Notes under the pieces: generated by a model | The model's database searches: none | The model's input: the letters and a program-made list of their open reading frames with translations, nothing else | Told to the model about the DNA's origin: nothing | In this document: positions 8,376-17,789 of the stretch, piece by piece | Position numbering within the stretch: the stretch's first letter is position 1 | How the letters are laid out: every line of letters begins with the position of its first letter | NCBI RefSeq assembly: GCF_018918005.1 | Contig: NZ_JAHLPR010000035.1 | Span: 16,279 to 80,278, forward strand | DNA: 64,000 nucleotides | Source of the DNA: Paenibacillus sp. MSJ-34 | GTDB lineage: Bacteria > Bacillota > Bacilli > Paenibacillales > Paenibacillaceae | Direction: 5' to 3' | Made by a program: the position numbers and the translations under genes

Positions 8376-8390
8376 TTATACGAGATGGAG

Positions 8391-8432
8391 GACCGCAGAC
8401 GAGACAGATTTCTTGCTTGCGGTTCTTTTTTA
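8391..8432 (+). terminator. Terminator after toxin-immunity unit
   Basis: ACCGCA and TGCGGT arms flank a 23-base loop at 8392-8423, followed by TTCTTTTTT. Confidence 0.7.
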
Positions 8433-8647
8433 TGCCGTGCCGCGATTTGATTCGCGTACGGCGAATTTTGCTTACCTTACAAGTCTGCCGATGGAAAGAA
8501 ACTAACCCGATCCAACGACTCGGCATTACTCGACATTATTAGTGAAGGGTTTTGACATCAAGATATAACCTATTTCTTAAATAATTACTACAATATAGTA
8601 AATTAATATATTTTTTATAAGTTGTATTGGCGAAGGGAGTGGGCAAG

Positions 8648-9406
8648 TTGAAACTTTATGGTGATTTTACAAAGAAAGATTGGTTGGATGTTTTTGGTGT
8701 AGAAGAAAATCAAATTCCATTATCGTGTATCATTCATGGCGAGTGGAACCACGAAGAAAATCTAAACCTATGGAAAGATACCCTGAAAGAAGAATTGTGG
8801 CTGCCAAAATGGAACACTGTAATCGGGAAATACGAAGGAAAGAATATTGGTTTTGCGAATGTATATGGCAGCCCTATTGCAGCTATGATTACACATCAAT
8901 TTGCTTCGGCGGGCACCAATCAATTTATCCAAACCGGATATTTTGGAGGTTTGTCTTTTGATGTTACATATGGCGATATTCTTATTGTTTCAGAAGCGGA
9001 AATGAAAGATGGAGCATCACATTGGTATCTTCCAAATCGTAAGACAGTGAAATCAGACGAACAATTACTAAATGCAACCATAGATTATTGAGAAAAAAAG
9101 GGATACTCATATGCGGTAGGAAGTGTTCTTTCTACAAGTGCAATACTGCTTGAAACACAAGAATTGATTAGCGAATGGGGTTTGAACGGCCATTTGGGAG
9201 TGGATATGGAAACAGCAACAACATTGGCAGTAGCGAAAAGGTTTGGTAAAAAGGCGATTGGCTTGTTAAATCTATCAGACCATTTAATGGTAGGAGATAC
9301 GCTTTACTCTTATACAAAAGAACGAGAGTTAATCGAAGCAGAAACAGACGAAAAAATAAGGGATGTTGCCCTTTATTTATCTTTAATCTCAAATAAGTTG
9401 AAATAA
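8648..9406 (+). pseudogene. Nucleoside phosphorylase-family gene broken by one in-frame stop
   Basis: From TTG at 8648 (AAGGGAG 9 bases upstream) the frame reads MKLYGDFTKKDWLDVFGV, through NIGFANVYGSPIAAM and a gap-free stretch to TGA at 9089-9091. The same frame then continues EKKGYSYAVGSVLSTSAILL, then HLGVDMETATTLAVAKRFGK to 9406. The GFANVYGSPIAA and GVDMETA segments match the purine/uridine phosphorylase superfamily, where the glutamate of the DMEta motif contacts the nucleoside. Only a TGA (probably from TGG, Trp) separates the halves. Both halves keep good family similarity, so the mutation is recent or the stop is suppressed; a plain pseudogene is most likely. Confidence 0.75.
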
Positions 9407-9441
9407 AAACAAAAAAAGTATCGACGCCAACAAATCAAAGG

Positions 9442-9912
9442 ATGGGCGTAGATGATATTCTACAATATCTCAAAGAGAACGGAGAATACTCAGGCAGACG
9501 GGAAATACCTCACAATTGTTGTGAAAATTGTTCAGTAAATACTACCGGAGGACATATGAATATAGATTTTAAATCAGTAAGCATTTATGTAACAACTAAT
9601 GATGATTTATTTATACTTCCAAGAGGTGTATCTAAAAAGTGGGGTGGGGCAGTAATCGATCTCGAGTTGCATTAAAAACCTACAGCAATAGAAAAAATCT
9701 TTAAAATTAAGGGATATTTAAAAGCAGTCAAACAAATGAGATATGTTAGTATTGAATGGGGTATTGATGAAGGCTACAATATTGTCCCAACTATCAACTC
9801 TGGCAAGAAGGGATTTGTTCATTTAGAGGAAGAGGCCATAAGCATCGGAAAAAAACTCCATGCGGGGGATTTAGCCCGAGCAATCAGGTCTGCAATTAGT
9901 TTATCAAAGTAA
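9442..9912 (+). pseudogene. Unknown small protein gene broken by one in-frame stop (possible immunity protein)
   Basis: The frame from ATG at 9442 reads MGVDDILQYLKENGEYSG, contains HNCCENCSVN, and ends at TAA 9673-9675. The same frame then continues KPTAIEKIFKIKGYLKAVKQ to a TAA at 9910-9912, giving 157 codons in all. The last residues (GDLARAIRSAISLSK) recall the end of contact-dependent inhibition immunity proteins (...A(I/V)...AL.LS(R/K)), which would fit the neighbouring polymorphic-toxin debris. That resemblance is weak and I do not assign a family. Two transcription terminators follow. Confidence 0.5.
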
Positions 9913-9918
9913 TAGAAT

Positions 9919-9956
9919 GAAACCACAGGCGGCTAACTATCGCTTGTGGTTTTTTA
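9919..9956 (+). terminator. Terminator
   Basis: AACCACA and TGTGGTT arms (9921-9952) are followed by TTTT. It closes the island-side transcripts upstream of ddlR. Confidence 0.7.
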
Positions 9957-9961
9957 TGCGG

Positions 9962-10008
9962 AAGAACCGCCAAAGGATGAAAAATCCAGTACGGTGGTTC
10001 TTTTTTTC
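9962..10008 (+). terminator. Second terminator-like hairpin before ddlR
   Basis: AGAACCGCC and GGTGGTTCT arms (one mismatch) are followed by a T8 tract interrupted by C. With the preceding hairpin it insulates ddlR from the island. Confidence 0.55.
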
Positions 10009-10050
10009 TCTCATTTCCTATGCCATCATTATAAATGGGGGCGATGAAGA

Positions 10051-11541
10051 ATGTTCCAGGATTTTAAGCTCGGCGGCGACCGTCCGGTTGCGATACAAGT
10101 GAAAGAATACGTCAAACGTTTAATTATAAAAGGGGCGCTTCAGGCGGATCAGAAGCTGCCCTCTACACGAGAAATGAGCGGTTTGCTTAAGGTGAGCCGC
10201 AATACGGTCATTGCCGCCTATGAAGGGTTGGAGGATGACGGATTCGCGTATGCGATTCCCGGCAAAGGCAGCTATGTGGCCGCGATGGCGGGCCATTTGG
10301 CAACAGATAACGGAGGAGCTAACGGCTCCGCCGCCTGGCAGATCGACTGGAAGGCGAGAATGAACGAGTATGCCGTATCGGCCGTAGAGTTGGATATGAT
10401 GAAGCAGGGCATTCGCGCCCCAAAAGGAACGATCTCGTTCACAAGCATCGCTCCGGATGAGCGACTGTTTGATCTGGGGGCTGTAAGGCGAGCCTTTATG
10501 GATCGGATGGCTATCGAAGGGCAGGTGCTGCTTAACTACGGCTACGCCAAAGGCTACAAGCCGCTGATCGATTACTTGATGCGTTACATGGAGAATAAGG
10601 GCGTCGATATAAGCGGCAAGGATATGCTGATTACAAGCGGGTTTACGGAAGGCTTTGACATTGTGCTGTCGGCGCTGCGCCCTTCTGCGCGCCGCGGAGC
10701 GGCAATTTGTGAAAATCCGACCCACCATACGGCGATCAAAAATTTGAAGCTGCAAGGATTCGCGGTTACCGGCATTCCGATGGAGCCTGACGGTATTGAT
10801 GTAGAGCATCTTGAGGCGGTATTGCGGAAACAGACAAACAGCTTCGATCTGGCCTATTTGACCCCTTCCTATCACAATCCTACGGGCATCGTCATGTCGC
10901 CGGCGAAGCGCAGCGCCGTTATGAAATTAATGACGCGCTATCGGATTCCGGTGATCGAGGACGGATTCAACGAGGAACTGCGCTACTCGGGAGCGCATGT
11001 TGCGCCGTTAATCGCGACAGCAGGGCGAGGGAACGGAGTCATCTATATCGGCAGCCTCTCCAAGGTGCTGTTTCCTGGCTTGCGAGTGGGCTGGGTGCTT
11101 GGAGACCGGGCGTTGATCGACTCTCTGGAAAGCATTAAGCGTGCTCGCACCATTCATACGTCAACAATCGATCAATCGATATTATATCAATATTTGCTCA
11201 ATGGGAATTTCGATAAATATGTAAAAAAAGCCCGCATGGAATATAAACGCAAATATGAGCTTACGAAGGCATGCTGCGAAACGTATCTCTCTGAGGCGAA
11301 GCTGTCCGGCGACGGGGGCTTGCATTTGTTCCTTACCTTCCCGTCAGGCGTAAGTACACGCCAACTGCTGGAAGCTTGCGTAGAACAGGGCGTTATTTTT
11401 ACGCCGGGAGACAAGTTTTTTATTCAAGAAGGCGAAGGGACGAATACTTTGCGGCTTGGTTTTTCACGAGTATCGGATGAAAATATCGAGCGGGGCATTC
11501 GAATCATCGGCGAACAGGCGCGTCATTTACTTAAGGCATAA
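10051..11541 (+). CDS. ddlR: MocR-type GntR/aminotransferase regulator of ddl
   Basis: This 496-residue protein has an N-terminal GntR winged helix (residues about 10-80: LPSTREMSGLLKVSRNTVIA, GKGSYV). It is fused to a fold-type I aminotransferase domain with SYHNPTG and the PLP lysine in YIGSLSKVLFPGLRVGW. This is the MocR architecture, in which PLP or an external aldimine controls DNA binding. The next gene encodes D-Ala-D-Ala ligase, matching the known DdlR-ddl pair of Brevibacillus and Clostridioides, where DdlR activates ddl. The symbol rests on that neighbourhood. GGGGGCGATGAAG lies before the ATG, and 61 bases separate it from ddl, enough for a regulated promoter. Confidence 0.85.
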   Translation: MFQDFKLGGDRPVAIQVKEYVKRLIIKGALQADQKLPSTREMSGLLKVSRNTVIAAYEGLEDDGFAYAIPGKGSYVAAMAGHLATDNGGANGSAAWQIDWKARMNEYAVSAVELDMMKQGIRAPKGTISFTSIAPDERLFDLGAVRRAFMDRMAIEGQVLLNYGYAKGYKPLIDYLMRYMENKGVDISGKDMLITSGFTEGFDIVLSALRPSARRGAAICENPTHHTAIKNLKLQGFAVTGIPMEPDGIDVEHLEAVLRKQTNSFDLAYLTPSYHNPTGIVMSPAKRSAVMKLMTRYRIPVIEDGFNEELRYSGAHVAPLIATAGRGNGVIYIGSLSKVLFPGLRVGWVLGDRALIDSLESIKRARTIHTSTIDQSILYQYLLNGNFDKYVKKARMEYKRKYELTKACCETYLSEAKLSGDGGLHLFLTFPSGVSTRQLLEACVEQGVIFTPGDKFFIQEGEGTNTLRLGFSRVSDENIERGIRIIGEQARHLLKA

Positions 11542-11602
11542 CAGCAGTCGGAAGAACAATCCGTAAGCGTGTAACGATTTTTAAAGAAGAAGAGGTGTCG
11601 TG

Positions 11603-12541
11603 ATGAAAGTTGGCGTGATTATGGGCGGTATTTCCTCCGAGCGCGAGGTTTCGCTGAAGACAGGCCAAGAGATGATCAATCATTTGGATCGCAGCCGTTA
11701 TGAGGCGATTCCCATTGTGATCGATCGGCGAGCGGAACTCATCGCGCAAGTTCAACAGGCAGGCATCGATCTTGCGCTATTGGCGCTGCATGGACGATAT
11801 GGCGAGGACGGTACGGTGCAGGGAGCGCTGGAGACGCTGGGCATTCCGTATACAGGAAGCGGTGTTCTTGCAAGCAGCTTATGCATGAATAAGCAGCTAT
11901 CCAAGATGTTGCTGAGAGCAGCGGGCGTGCATACGCCTGCAGGACTTTGCTGGCAGGGGATGGACGATTATGATCCGCAGGCGGTGGAGCAACTGGGTTA
12001 CCCGGTTATTGTGAAGCCGAATGCGGGGGGATCCAGCATCGGCATCCGGCTTGTGCATCATGAGATGGAACTGCTGCCGGCTGTTCGGGAGGCTTGCAGT
12101 TTGGATCAGGCGATCTTGATTGAGCCCTATATGAAAGGTACGGAGCTGACCTGCTCGATTGTGGATGGCGAGGTATTGCCGATGATCGGCATTCGCCCCG
12201 CGCATTCGGAGTGGTTCGACTACAAAGCGAAATATGAAATCGACGGCGCCGAGGAGAAGGTAATCCAGCTTCCTCCCGTTATAGAGCGGCGCGTGCGCGA
12301 GACAGCGCTTGTCAGCTTCCGGTTGTTGCAGTGCAAGGTCTACGCAAGGGTCGATATGATTTTGTATCAGGATGTTCCTTACGTGCTGGAAGTAAACACC
12401 TTGCCGGGAATGACCGCAGGCAGCCTGCTTCCGAAGAGCGCAGCCGCAGCGGGTATGACCTTTGCACAACTGCTGGACCGCATTATCGCCGCCTCGCTCC
12501 ATGAGCGGACACAGGAATGGGGGATGGTGCAATATGCGTAA
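11603..12541 (+). CDS. ddl: D-alanine--D-alanine ligase
   Basis: This 312-residue protein has the ATP-grasp ligase signatures MKVGVIMGGISSEREVSLKTG (N-terminal substrate loop), LHGRYGEDGTVQGALE, VKPNAGGSSIGI (ATP-binding loop), YVLEVNTLPGMT and, near the C-terminus, SLLPKSAAAAGM. Ddl joins two D-alanines in the cytoplasm for the peptidoglycan stem pentapeptide. The length is normal for bacterial Ddl. The ATG at 11603 is preferred to the GTG one codon earlier; AGAGGTG precedes it. It overlaps the following aminotransferase gene by 8 bases, so the two are translationally coupled. Confidence 0.93.
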   Translation: MKVGVIMGGISSEREVSLKTGQEMINHLDRSRYEAIPIVIDRRAELIAQVQQAGIDLALLALHGRYGEDGTVQGALETLGIPYTGSGVLASSLCMNKQLSKMLLRAAGVHTPAGLCWQGMDDYDPQAVEQLGYPVIVKPNAGGSSIGIRLVHHEMELLPAVREACSLDQAILIEPYMKGTELTCSIVDGEVLPMIGIRPAHSEWFDYKAKYEIDGAEEKVIQLPPVIERRVRETALVSFRLLQCKVYARVDMILYQDVPYVLEVNTLPGMTAGSLLPKSAAAAGMTFAQLLDRIIAASLHERTQEWGMVQYA

Positions 12542-13718
12542 CGAAGAGGGTTCAGGGCGGTTTTTATCCTCGCGTGTACAGGATATTCGGCCATCGGGCA
12601 TTCGCGCGTTTTTCGATCTGAATGCGGCAGGCGGAGATACAATCGCCCTTGGAGTCGGAGAGCCGGATTTCGTTACCCCGGAAAAGGTGCGCGAAGCTTG
12701 CATTCAGGCATTGCGCGAAGGGCGCACGAAATATACTTCAAATGCCGGCTTGATGGAGCTGCGGGAGGAGCTTTCGGCTTATTATGCCGGCAGCTTCGCG
12801 CTTTCCTACGATCCTGAGCAGGAAATCATCGTGACGGTGGGGAGCAGCGAAGCCGTCGACCTGGCGCTGCGGGCGGTGATCGATCCGGGCGATGAGGTGC
12901 TGATTCCGGCGCCGGGCTATATTGCCTATGAACCGATTGCCCATCTGCATGGCGGTAAAATCGTGGAAGTGGCGGCAACGGCAGCGGACCGGTTCAAGCT
13001 GACTCCGCAAGCGCTGGAAGCGGCGATTACTCCCTATTCGAAGGCTTTGATGGTCAATTATCCGTGTAATCCGACCGGAACAGTGATGACAGAGCAGGAT
13101 TGGCTGCCGATTGTCGACGTCATTATCAAACATAATTTGGTTGTCATTTCGGATGAAGTTTATGCCGAACTGACTTATGGGAGGAAGCATGTCAGCATCG
13201 CCTCCTTGCCGGGCATGAAAGAGCGTACGATCGTTATAAGCGGTTTTTCCAAAGCGTTTGCGATGACAGGCTGGCGGGTAGGCTATGCTTGCGGCCCGCA
13301 CGAGTTGATCGCCGGCATGCTGAAAATTCACCAGTACACGATCATGTGCGCCCCTACTATTGCACAGATCGCCGCGCTGGAATCGTTGCGTTATGGCTTG
13401 GCTGCCAAAGATGAGATGATGGCGAGCTACAATGAACGCCGCAAGCTGTTTGTGGCCGGCTTGAATGCAATCGGGCTGGCTTGCCATGAGCCTGAAGGGG
13501 CTTTCTATGCCTTTCCCTCCATTGCTTCTACCGGCATGTCATCCGAGCAGTTCGCTCTTGGGCTGCTTAAGGAAGCGAAGGTGGCGGTCGTGCCGGGACA
13601 TGTATTCGGATCGGGCGGAGAGGGATTTATTCGCTGCTCCTATGCGACCTCGCTCGTCGATTTGGAGAAGGCGCTGGAGCGGATGGGAAAGTTTATGCAG
13701 GCGATGCAGCCGGTTTGA
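12534..13718 (+). CDS. PLP-dependent aminotransferase (class I/II)
   Basis: This 394-residue fold-type I aminotransferase starts MRNEEGSGRFLSSRVQDI. Motifs are VGEPDFVTP near the N-terminus, VNYPCNPTGTVM (substrate-carboxylate Asn-Pro-Thr-Gly), ISDEVYAEL (Asp contacting the PLP nitrogen) and ISGFSKAFAMTGWRVGY (Schiff-base Lys). This fits the PatA/AspC-like group, such as N-acetyl-diaminopimelate or aromatic/alanine aminotransferases. The first open-frame ATG at 12462 lies within ddl and is not used; GGGGGA precedes 12534. Coupling to ddl suggests a role in supplying or controlling amino acids for cell-wall precursors, but the substrate cannot be read from sequence. Confidence 0.88.
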   Translation: MRNEEGSGRFLSSRVQDIRPSGIRAFFDLNAAGGDTIALGVGEPDFVTPEKVREACIQALREGRTKYTSNAGLMELREELSAYYAGSFALSYDPEQEIIVTVGSSEAVDLALRAVIDPGDEVLIPAPGYIAYEPIAHLHGGKIVEVAATAADRFKLTPQALEAAITPYSKALMVNYPCNPTGTVMTEQDWLPIVDVIIKHNLVVISDEVYAELTYGRKHVSIASLPGMKERTIVISGFSKAFAMTGWRVGYACGPHELIAGMLKIHQYTIMCAPTIAQIAALESLRYGLAAKDEMMASYNERRKLFVAGLNAIGLACHEPEGAFYAFPSIASTGMSSEQFALGLLKEAKVAVVPGHVFGSGGEGFIRCSYATSLVDLEKALERMGKFMQAMQPV

Positions 13719-13730
13719 TGGAACGAAACA

Positions 13731-13776
13731 GGACCGCAAACGAGATTAGCCTCTCGCTTGCGGTTCCCATTTTTTG
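13731..13776. terminator. Bidirectional terminator between convergent operons
   Basis: GGaCCGCAAaCGAG pairs with CTCGcTTGCGGttCC around an 8-base loop. T-rich sequence follows on the plus side. It separates the ddl operon from the convergent ABC operon. Confidence 0.75.
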
Positions 13777-13814
13777 CACCAGCGTTATGATTCACATACG
13801 TGTGGTATACGACT

Positions 13815-14582
13815 CTACTCGTCCATCTTCATCAACCAGCGCGACAGCTTCTCTTCCCGCGCCTTCAAATCGCGGTTTCCTGCGCCGCATTTCCCCAGCG
13901 GCAGTTCGCCGACAAGGCTTCCGTCCAGCATATAAAGAACCCGTTCCGTTCTGGCTGCGACTTTGACGTCATGAGTCACCAATAGAATCGCCGTTCCGGT
14001 TCGGTTCAAATCGGCCAATATGTCCATGACTTCGCCGGCGGCTTTGGAATTGAGTGCGCCCGTAGGCTCGTCGCCGAAGACGATATCAGGTTGATTGATC
14101 AGCGCCCGACAGATGGCCGCCCGCTGAAGCTGACCGCCGGAAGCTTGCGTGATATCGCGATCGGCCAGCTCGGCAATGCCGGTCTTGCGCATGAGCTCCA
14201 TCGCTCGTTGGTTGATTTGGCGTCGGCCGCCTTTTTTCGCCATATACGCGGACAGAATGATATTGTCGAGAAGAGTTAAGTTTTTTAATAGATAATGATG
14301 TTGAAAAATAAATCCCATGGAATGCAAACGAAGTTCGGACAACTCCCGTTCGGACAGCCCGGCAATTTCTTGCCCGTTCAACGCAACGCTTCCCGAGGTC
14401 ATTCGATCCATGCCGCCGACGTTGTACAGCAACGTCGACTTTCCGGACCCGGACGGCCCCATGACCGCGACAAACTCTCCTTTCTTCATCTGCAAGTTCA
14501 CGTTTTTCAGGATATGCTGTTCGTTCTGCTTGCCGACGGCATACGTTTTATGCAACGCTCTCGCCTCCAATACAATCCCCAT
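13815..14582 (-). CDS. ABC transporter ATPase, LolD/MacB/BceA type
   Basis: This 255-residue ATPase has Walker A GPSGSGKSTLL (about residue 40), Q-loop FIFQHHYLLKNL, signature SGGQLQRAAICRAL, Walker B DIVFGDEPTGALNS and switch His in LVTHD. The EPTGALNS form is typical of the MacB/LolD/BceA class that works with large FtsX-like permeases, and such a permease is encoded 12 bases upstream. These systems act mechanically on membrane or envelope substrates (lipoproteins, antimicrobial peptides, drugs). It is the last gene of a five-gene minus-strand unit headed by TetR. Confidence 0.92.
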   Translation of the reverse strand: MGIVLEARALHKTYAVGKQNEQHILKNVNLQMKKGEFVAVMGPSGSGKSTLLYNVGGMDRMTSGSVALNGQEIAGLSERELSELRLHSMGFIFQHHYLLKNLTLLDNIILSAYMAKKGGRRQINQRAMELMRKTGIAELADRDITQASGGQLQRAAICRALINQPDIVFGDEPTGALNSKAAGEVMDILADLNRTGTAILLVTHDVKVAARTERVLYMLDGSLVGELPLGKCGAGNRDLKAREEKLSRWLMKMDE

Positions 14583-14594
14583 ACAATCCCTCTC

Positions 14595-16928
14595 CTAACT
14601 TGCAATGATTCTCGCGATGCTGGTTTTTTCGATCGATAATAGGCTCAGTAACGCGGCAATGGCCACAACCAGCGTGAAAATGAGCGGGCAAACAAGATAA
14701 GCTTGAACCGGATCGATAGCAAACTCGATTCGGGCGGCGCCCATGAACGACATGAGTGCGCTAGCCATTCGTTCCCCGAGCGTATTGGCGACGACGGTTC
14801 CGAGAATGATCCCGATCCCGAGCGGCAGCATCGTCCTGGCCAAATACTGTTTCCGAATATGGTTGAACGAAAAGCCGATGCTTCGCATAATCGCGATTTG
14901 GGTCTCGTCCTTGGCCAGTATCATCCTTAGAAACAAGGAGGTAATGAGAATGGCGACGAACAGGGCGACCGCAAAAGCGATCATCGTAAACAGTTTGAGC
15001 TGTCGTATCGTACCGCCGAAAGTTTGCGTTAAATATCCTTTCAAATCCGTTACTCTGGCCGGGTAGAAGGCTTTGGCGTATTCGTCCGTTTTGGCGCCGA
15101 CATTGATATGCGGTTTCACATCCAAGCTGATTTCACATCGAAGCGCCGTTTCGGGCCGGAAAGGCCATATCGCTTTGGCCGTTCGTCCGCCGTGCGTCAC
15201 ATCCTGATAAATCCCGCTCACGACCGCTTCCTTCTCTTGCCCATGAACAACGAGCCGGAGGCGATCGCCCACCTGTTTCCCCAATTCCTTGCCGTTCAGG
15301 TAGGAGAGCGCGATTTCTTCGTCGCGGAGGGGAGGGCCCCCTTGCACATATTCCAGCGGGAACATCGAGAAATCTCCGGTCTCCACCGTCATATTTTCCC
15401 GGATGCCGTCCTCGCGGACGACCTCGAACCGGCTGGTGACTTTCGGCGAGAAACGCTCGATATCCGGATCGTTCTTTATATAGTCGACAATGCTGTGAAA
15501 CGCTCCAATGTCCGCTTGCTGCATATCGATTCGCAGATCGCTTCGTTCGATTCCCATATACTTGATAAAATCGGGGGATTGAACCGTATTCAGGAAATGG
15601 AGCGGAACGATCGCCATAAAGGAACATATGCAAAAAATAAGGAGCAATAGTCGGTACATTTTGAAGCGCTGAAGAACATCCCTTATCCCGAGAAAAAGAG
15701 GGACATGCACCCGTTTCGTTCGATGCAAAGGCAGGAATGCGGCATGAATCCGGCTCTCGCCGACGTTTCCCGACCGCAACGCTTCGACGGCCGAGATGCG
15801 ATCGAACTTCCTCAAGATAAATCTGCAGAACGATACGACAATGAAGAAGATCACGGCCGCGGCAACGAATGGAATGAGTTGCGGGAGAAAGCTGCCCGGA
15901 GCGGTGCCGAGGTACAGCATCATATTGGATGTAAATAACGGCTTTAGAAACAAGGATGCCGCATAGCCGATCGCACAACCGAAAGCGGCGAGCGCGACAT
16001 ATTTCAGCAGATACATCTTCTTGATGTCGCGTTGCCCGATTCCGATCGCTTTCATGACCCCGATTTCCCGATAATCTTCTTCAACGACCGCGAGAATCGT
16101 AAACCGGATACAGAGAAGCGCGATGATATTCAGCAGCAAGCTGACCAATATGATTACGGCAGCGACCATACCGTCGGTAATCGCATGCAGCATTTTGAAC
16201 AATCGATCATCGACATTCGGCCCCTTTCCGGGTAACCCGGACGATTCGTACGCCTGCCTGAATTCGCTTAATTTGCCTGGATCCGTAAGCTGGAACTCAA
16301 TCAAGTATTCCGTTTCGCCCAGATTCTTTGCGAGCGTATCCAAGTCGGCTTCATGGACGACAAAGCGTTTGGAATGAACGATCGAAGGGTTCATCTGAAC
16401 GTCCCGGACGAAGTCGGAAACGGTGAGATCCATGCGAAACGAAGCGCCCGCGAGGGCGACTTTATCGCCGACATTCAAGTTTTTCCGCTGCATGTAGTAG
16501 ACCGGAACCGCAATGCTTCCCGGCGAAACCCGGACGGGTTCGTTGTCCAGATTGAGCAAAAGATCGAAGGAACGATTCTGTTTGACAAAGTAATGGTCCA
16601 TAACGCTCGTTTTTTCCGTCGCGGCGCCGCTGCCGATCGTTATATTCGATCCGTCGACGAGGAGCATCTCCGCGATCTGTTTCTTTTTTACAAGGGGGTT
16701 GCCGGAGGCGAAATCGTCGAAATCGGCCTCATCGATGGTTCCGGCATGCATCTGGACAAAATGCGGGGCGTCGGCCTTCGCGAACAACGCGTTCAACGAA
16801 CGGGATAATTCCGCAATCATGGTCGAGCCGCTCGCAACGAGACAAGCGGATAACGAAATAAAGACAAGCAAGGCGAAAGTGACGCCTTTTTGTCTGAGCG
16901 TGTCTTTTCTCAATAGGTTGATTAGCAT
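14595..16928 (-). CDS. FtsX-like permease of a MacB/Bce-type ABC exporter
   Basis: This 777-residue membrane protein has a first membrane helix near the N-terminus (GVTFALLVFISLSACLVASG) and a large extracytoplasmic domain. An FtsX core of three helices follows (MVAAVIILVSLLLNIIALLC onward, with the EIGVMKAIG coupling motif). After a second large domain comes a second FtsX core ending with QIAIMRSIGFS. The two E/Q-I-x-x-M-(K/R)-x-I-G motifs are where the ATPase couples. The size and two-core layout match the long permeases of peptide or lipid exporters. It sits between an ABC-2 permease gene and its own ATPase gene. Confidence 0.88.
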   Translation of the reverse strand: MLINLLRKDTLRQKGVTFALLVFISLSACLVASGSTMIAELSRSLNALFAKADAPHFVQMHAGTIDEADFDDFASGNPLVKKKQIAEMLLVDGSNITIGSGAATEKTSVMDHYFVKQNRSFDLLLNLDNEPVRVSPGSIAVPVYYMQRKNLNVGDKVALAGASFRMDLTVSDFVRDVQMNPSIVHSKRFVVHEADLDTLAKNLGETEYLIEFQLTDPGKLSEFRQAYESSGLPGKGPNVDDRLFKMLHAITDGMVAAVIILVSLLLNIIALLCIRFTILAVVEEDYREIGVMKAIGIGQRDIKKMYLLKYVALAAFGCAIGYAASLFLKPLFTSNMMLYLGTAPGSFLPQLIPFVAAAVIFFIVVSFCRFILRKFDRISAVEALRSGNVGESRIHAAFLPLHRTKRVHVPLFLGIRDVLQRFKMYRLLLLIFCICSFMAIVPLHFLNTVQSPDFIKYMGIERSDLRIDMQQADIGAFHSIVDYIKNDPDIERFSPKVTSRFEVVREDGIRENMTVETGDFSMFPLEYVQGGPPLRDEEIALSYLNGKELGKQVGDRLRLVVHGQEKEAVVSGIYQDVTHGGRTAKAIWPFRPETALRCEISLDVKPHINVGAKTDEYAKAFYPARVTDLKGYLTQTFGGTIRQLKLFTMIAFAVALFVAILITSLFLRMILAKDETQIAIMRSIGFSFNHIRKQYLARTMLPLGIGIILGTVVANTLGERMASALMSFMGAARIEFAIDPVQAYLVCPLIFTLVVAIAALLSLLSIEKTSIARIIAS

Positions 16929-16948
16929 GCGGCGATCTTGGCTCCTTC

Positions 16949-17785
16949 CTACTGCTGGAAAATATCTTTGCTCCCTTTGGTGCGGTTGATGCTGGTGAAG
17001 TCCGCCCTGGAGAAGGCAATCGTCGAGAGCAGCACGAATAATATGCCGAATGTCAATACGATGACGGCGCTTACCTGCGGCGTAATGACGAAACGGTCGA
17101 TCTGGAACGCCAACTGTTCCGCGATTAAGTCGTCTGCGGGCAATGACATCTTTTCCAAACTAAGCGCTCTGAAAAAGGCCGCCGCATAGGTCATCGGATT
17201 CAATAGGGCGAGAATTTGCAGGCCTTGAGGCAGCAGGCTTAAGGGGACATACACGCCGCATAGAAACGTAATCGGCGTCGTCACGGCCATCGACACGATC
17301 TGGAACGTTTGCGATTGTTTCACGGATGCTGCGAGAAACAATCCGAATGCCGAAAAGACAAGCCCCGCGACGATCATGAAGCCGACGGCGGCCAATGGGG
17401 TAAGGACGGACGAATATTTCAAGCCGATAAAATAACCTGCGATCAAAATCATAATCCCTTGGAATGTGGCGATCGTTGTCGAGGACAGCATCTGGCCGAC
17501 CGCGATCTGGATTCTCTTGACAGGGCTGACCAACACTTCTTTCATATAACCGGAAACGATATCGTCGATCGTTGAAGAGGCGATATTGAGCGACGTCTGA
17601 AACACGACGATGATGACAATGCCGGCCAACACATAAGGAACGGGGTTGTCAATCGCGGTGCTTTGAAAGATATTGCTCAACAAATATAAATAGAAAAAAG
17701 GCATGATCAAAATCAACACAAGCTGTACCCGATTTCTGACAAACAGCTTCACGTTTCGCAACCATAATGCCGCAATAACGCGCAT
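16949..17785 (-). CDS. ABC-2 type export permease
   Basis: This 278-residue permease has about six membrane helices (LVLILIMPFFYLYLLSNIF first; VIVLTFGILFVLLSTIAFS last). Before the second helix is the amphipathic segment SGYMKEVLVSPVKR, and the mid-protein pattern FLCGVYVPLSLLPQGLQI leads to LNPMTYA. These are the marks of ABC-2 permeases of the DrrB/YadH type, which export drugs, antibiotics or polysaccharide. It lies 4 bases downstream of its partner ATPase gene. Confidence 0.9.
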   Translation of the reverse strand: MRVIAALWLRNVKLFVRNRVQLVLILIMPFFYLYLLSNIFQSTAIDNPVPYVLAGIVIIVVFQTSLNIASSTIDDIVSGYMKEVLVSPVKRIQIAVGQMLSSTTIATFQGIMILIAGYFIGLKYSSVLTPLAAVGFMIVAGLVFSAFGLFLAASVKQSQTFQIVSMAVTTPITFLCGVYVPLSLLPQGLQILALLNPMTYAAAFFRALSLEKMSLPADDLIAEQLAFQIDRFVITPQVSAVIVLTFGILFVLLSTIAFSRADFTSINRTKGSKDIFQQ

Positions 17786-17789
17786 GCTC

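Noticed and set aside
14091..16989. Plus-strand frames antisense to the ABC exporter genes
   Set aside because: Shadow frames of well-supported minus-strand genes with clear motifs.
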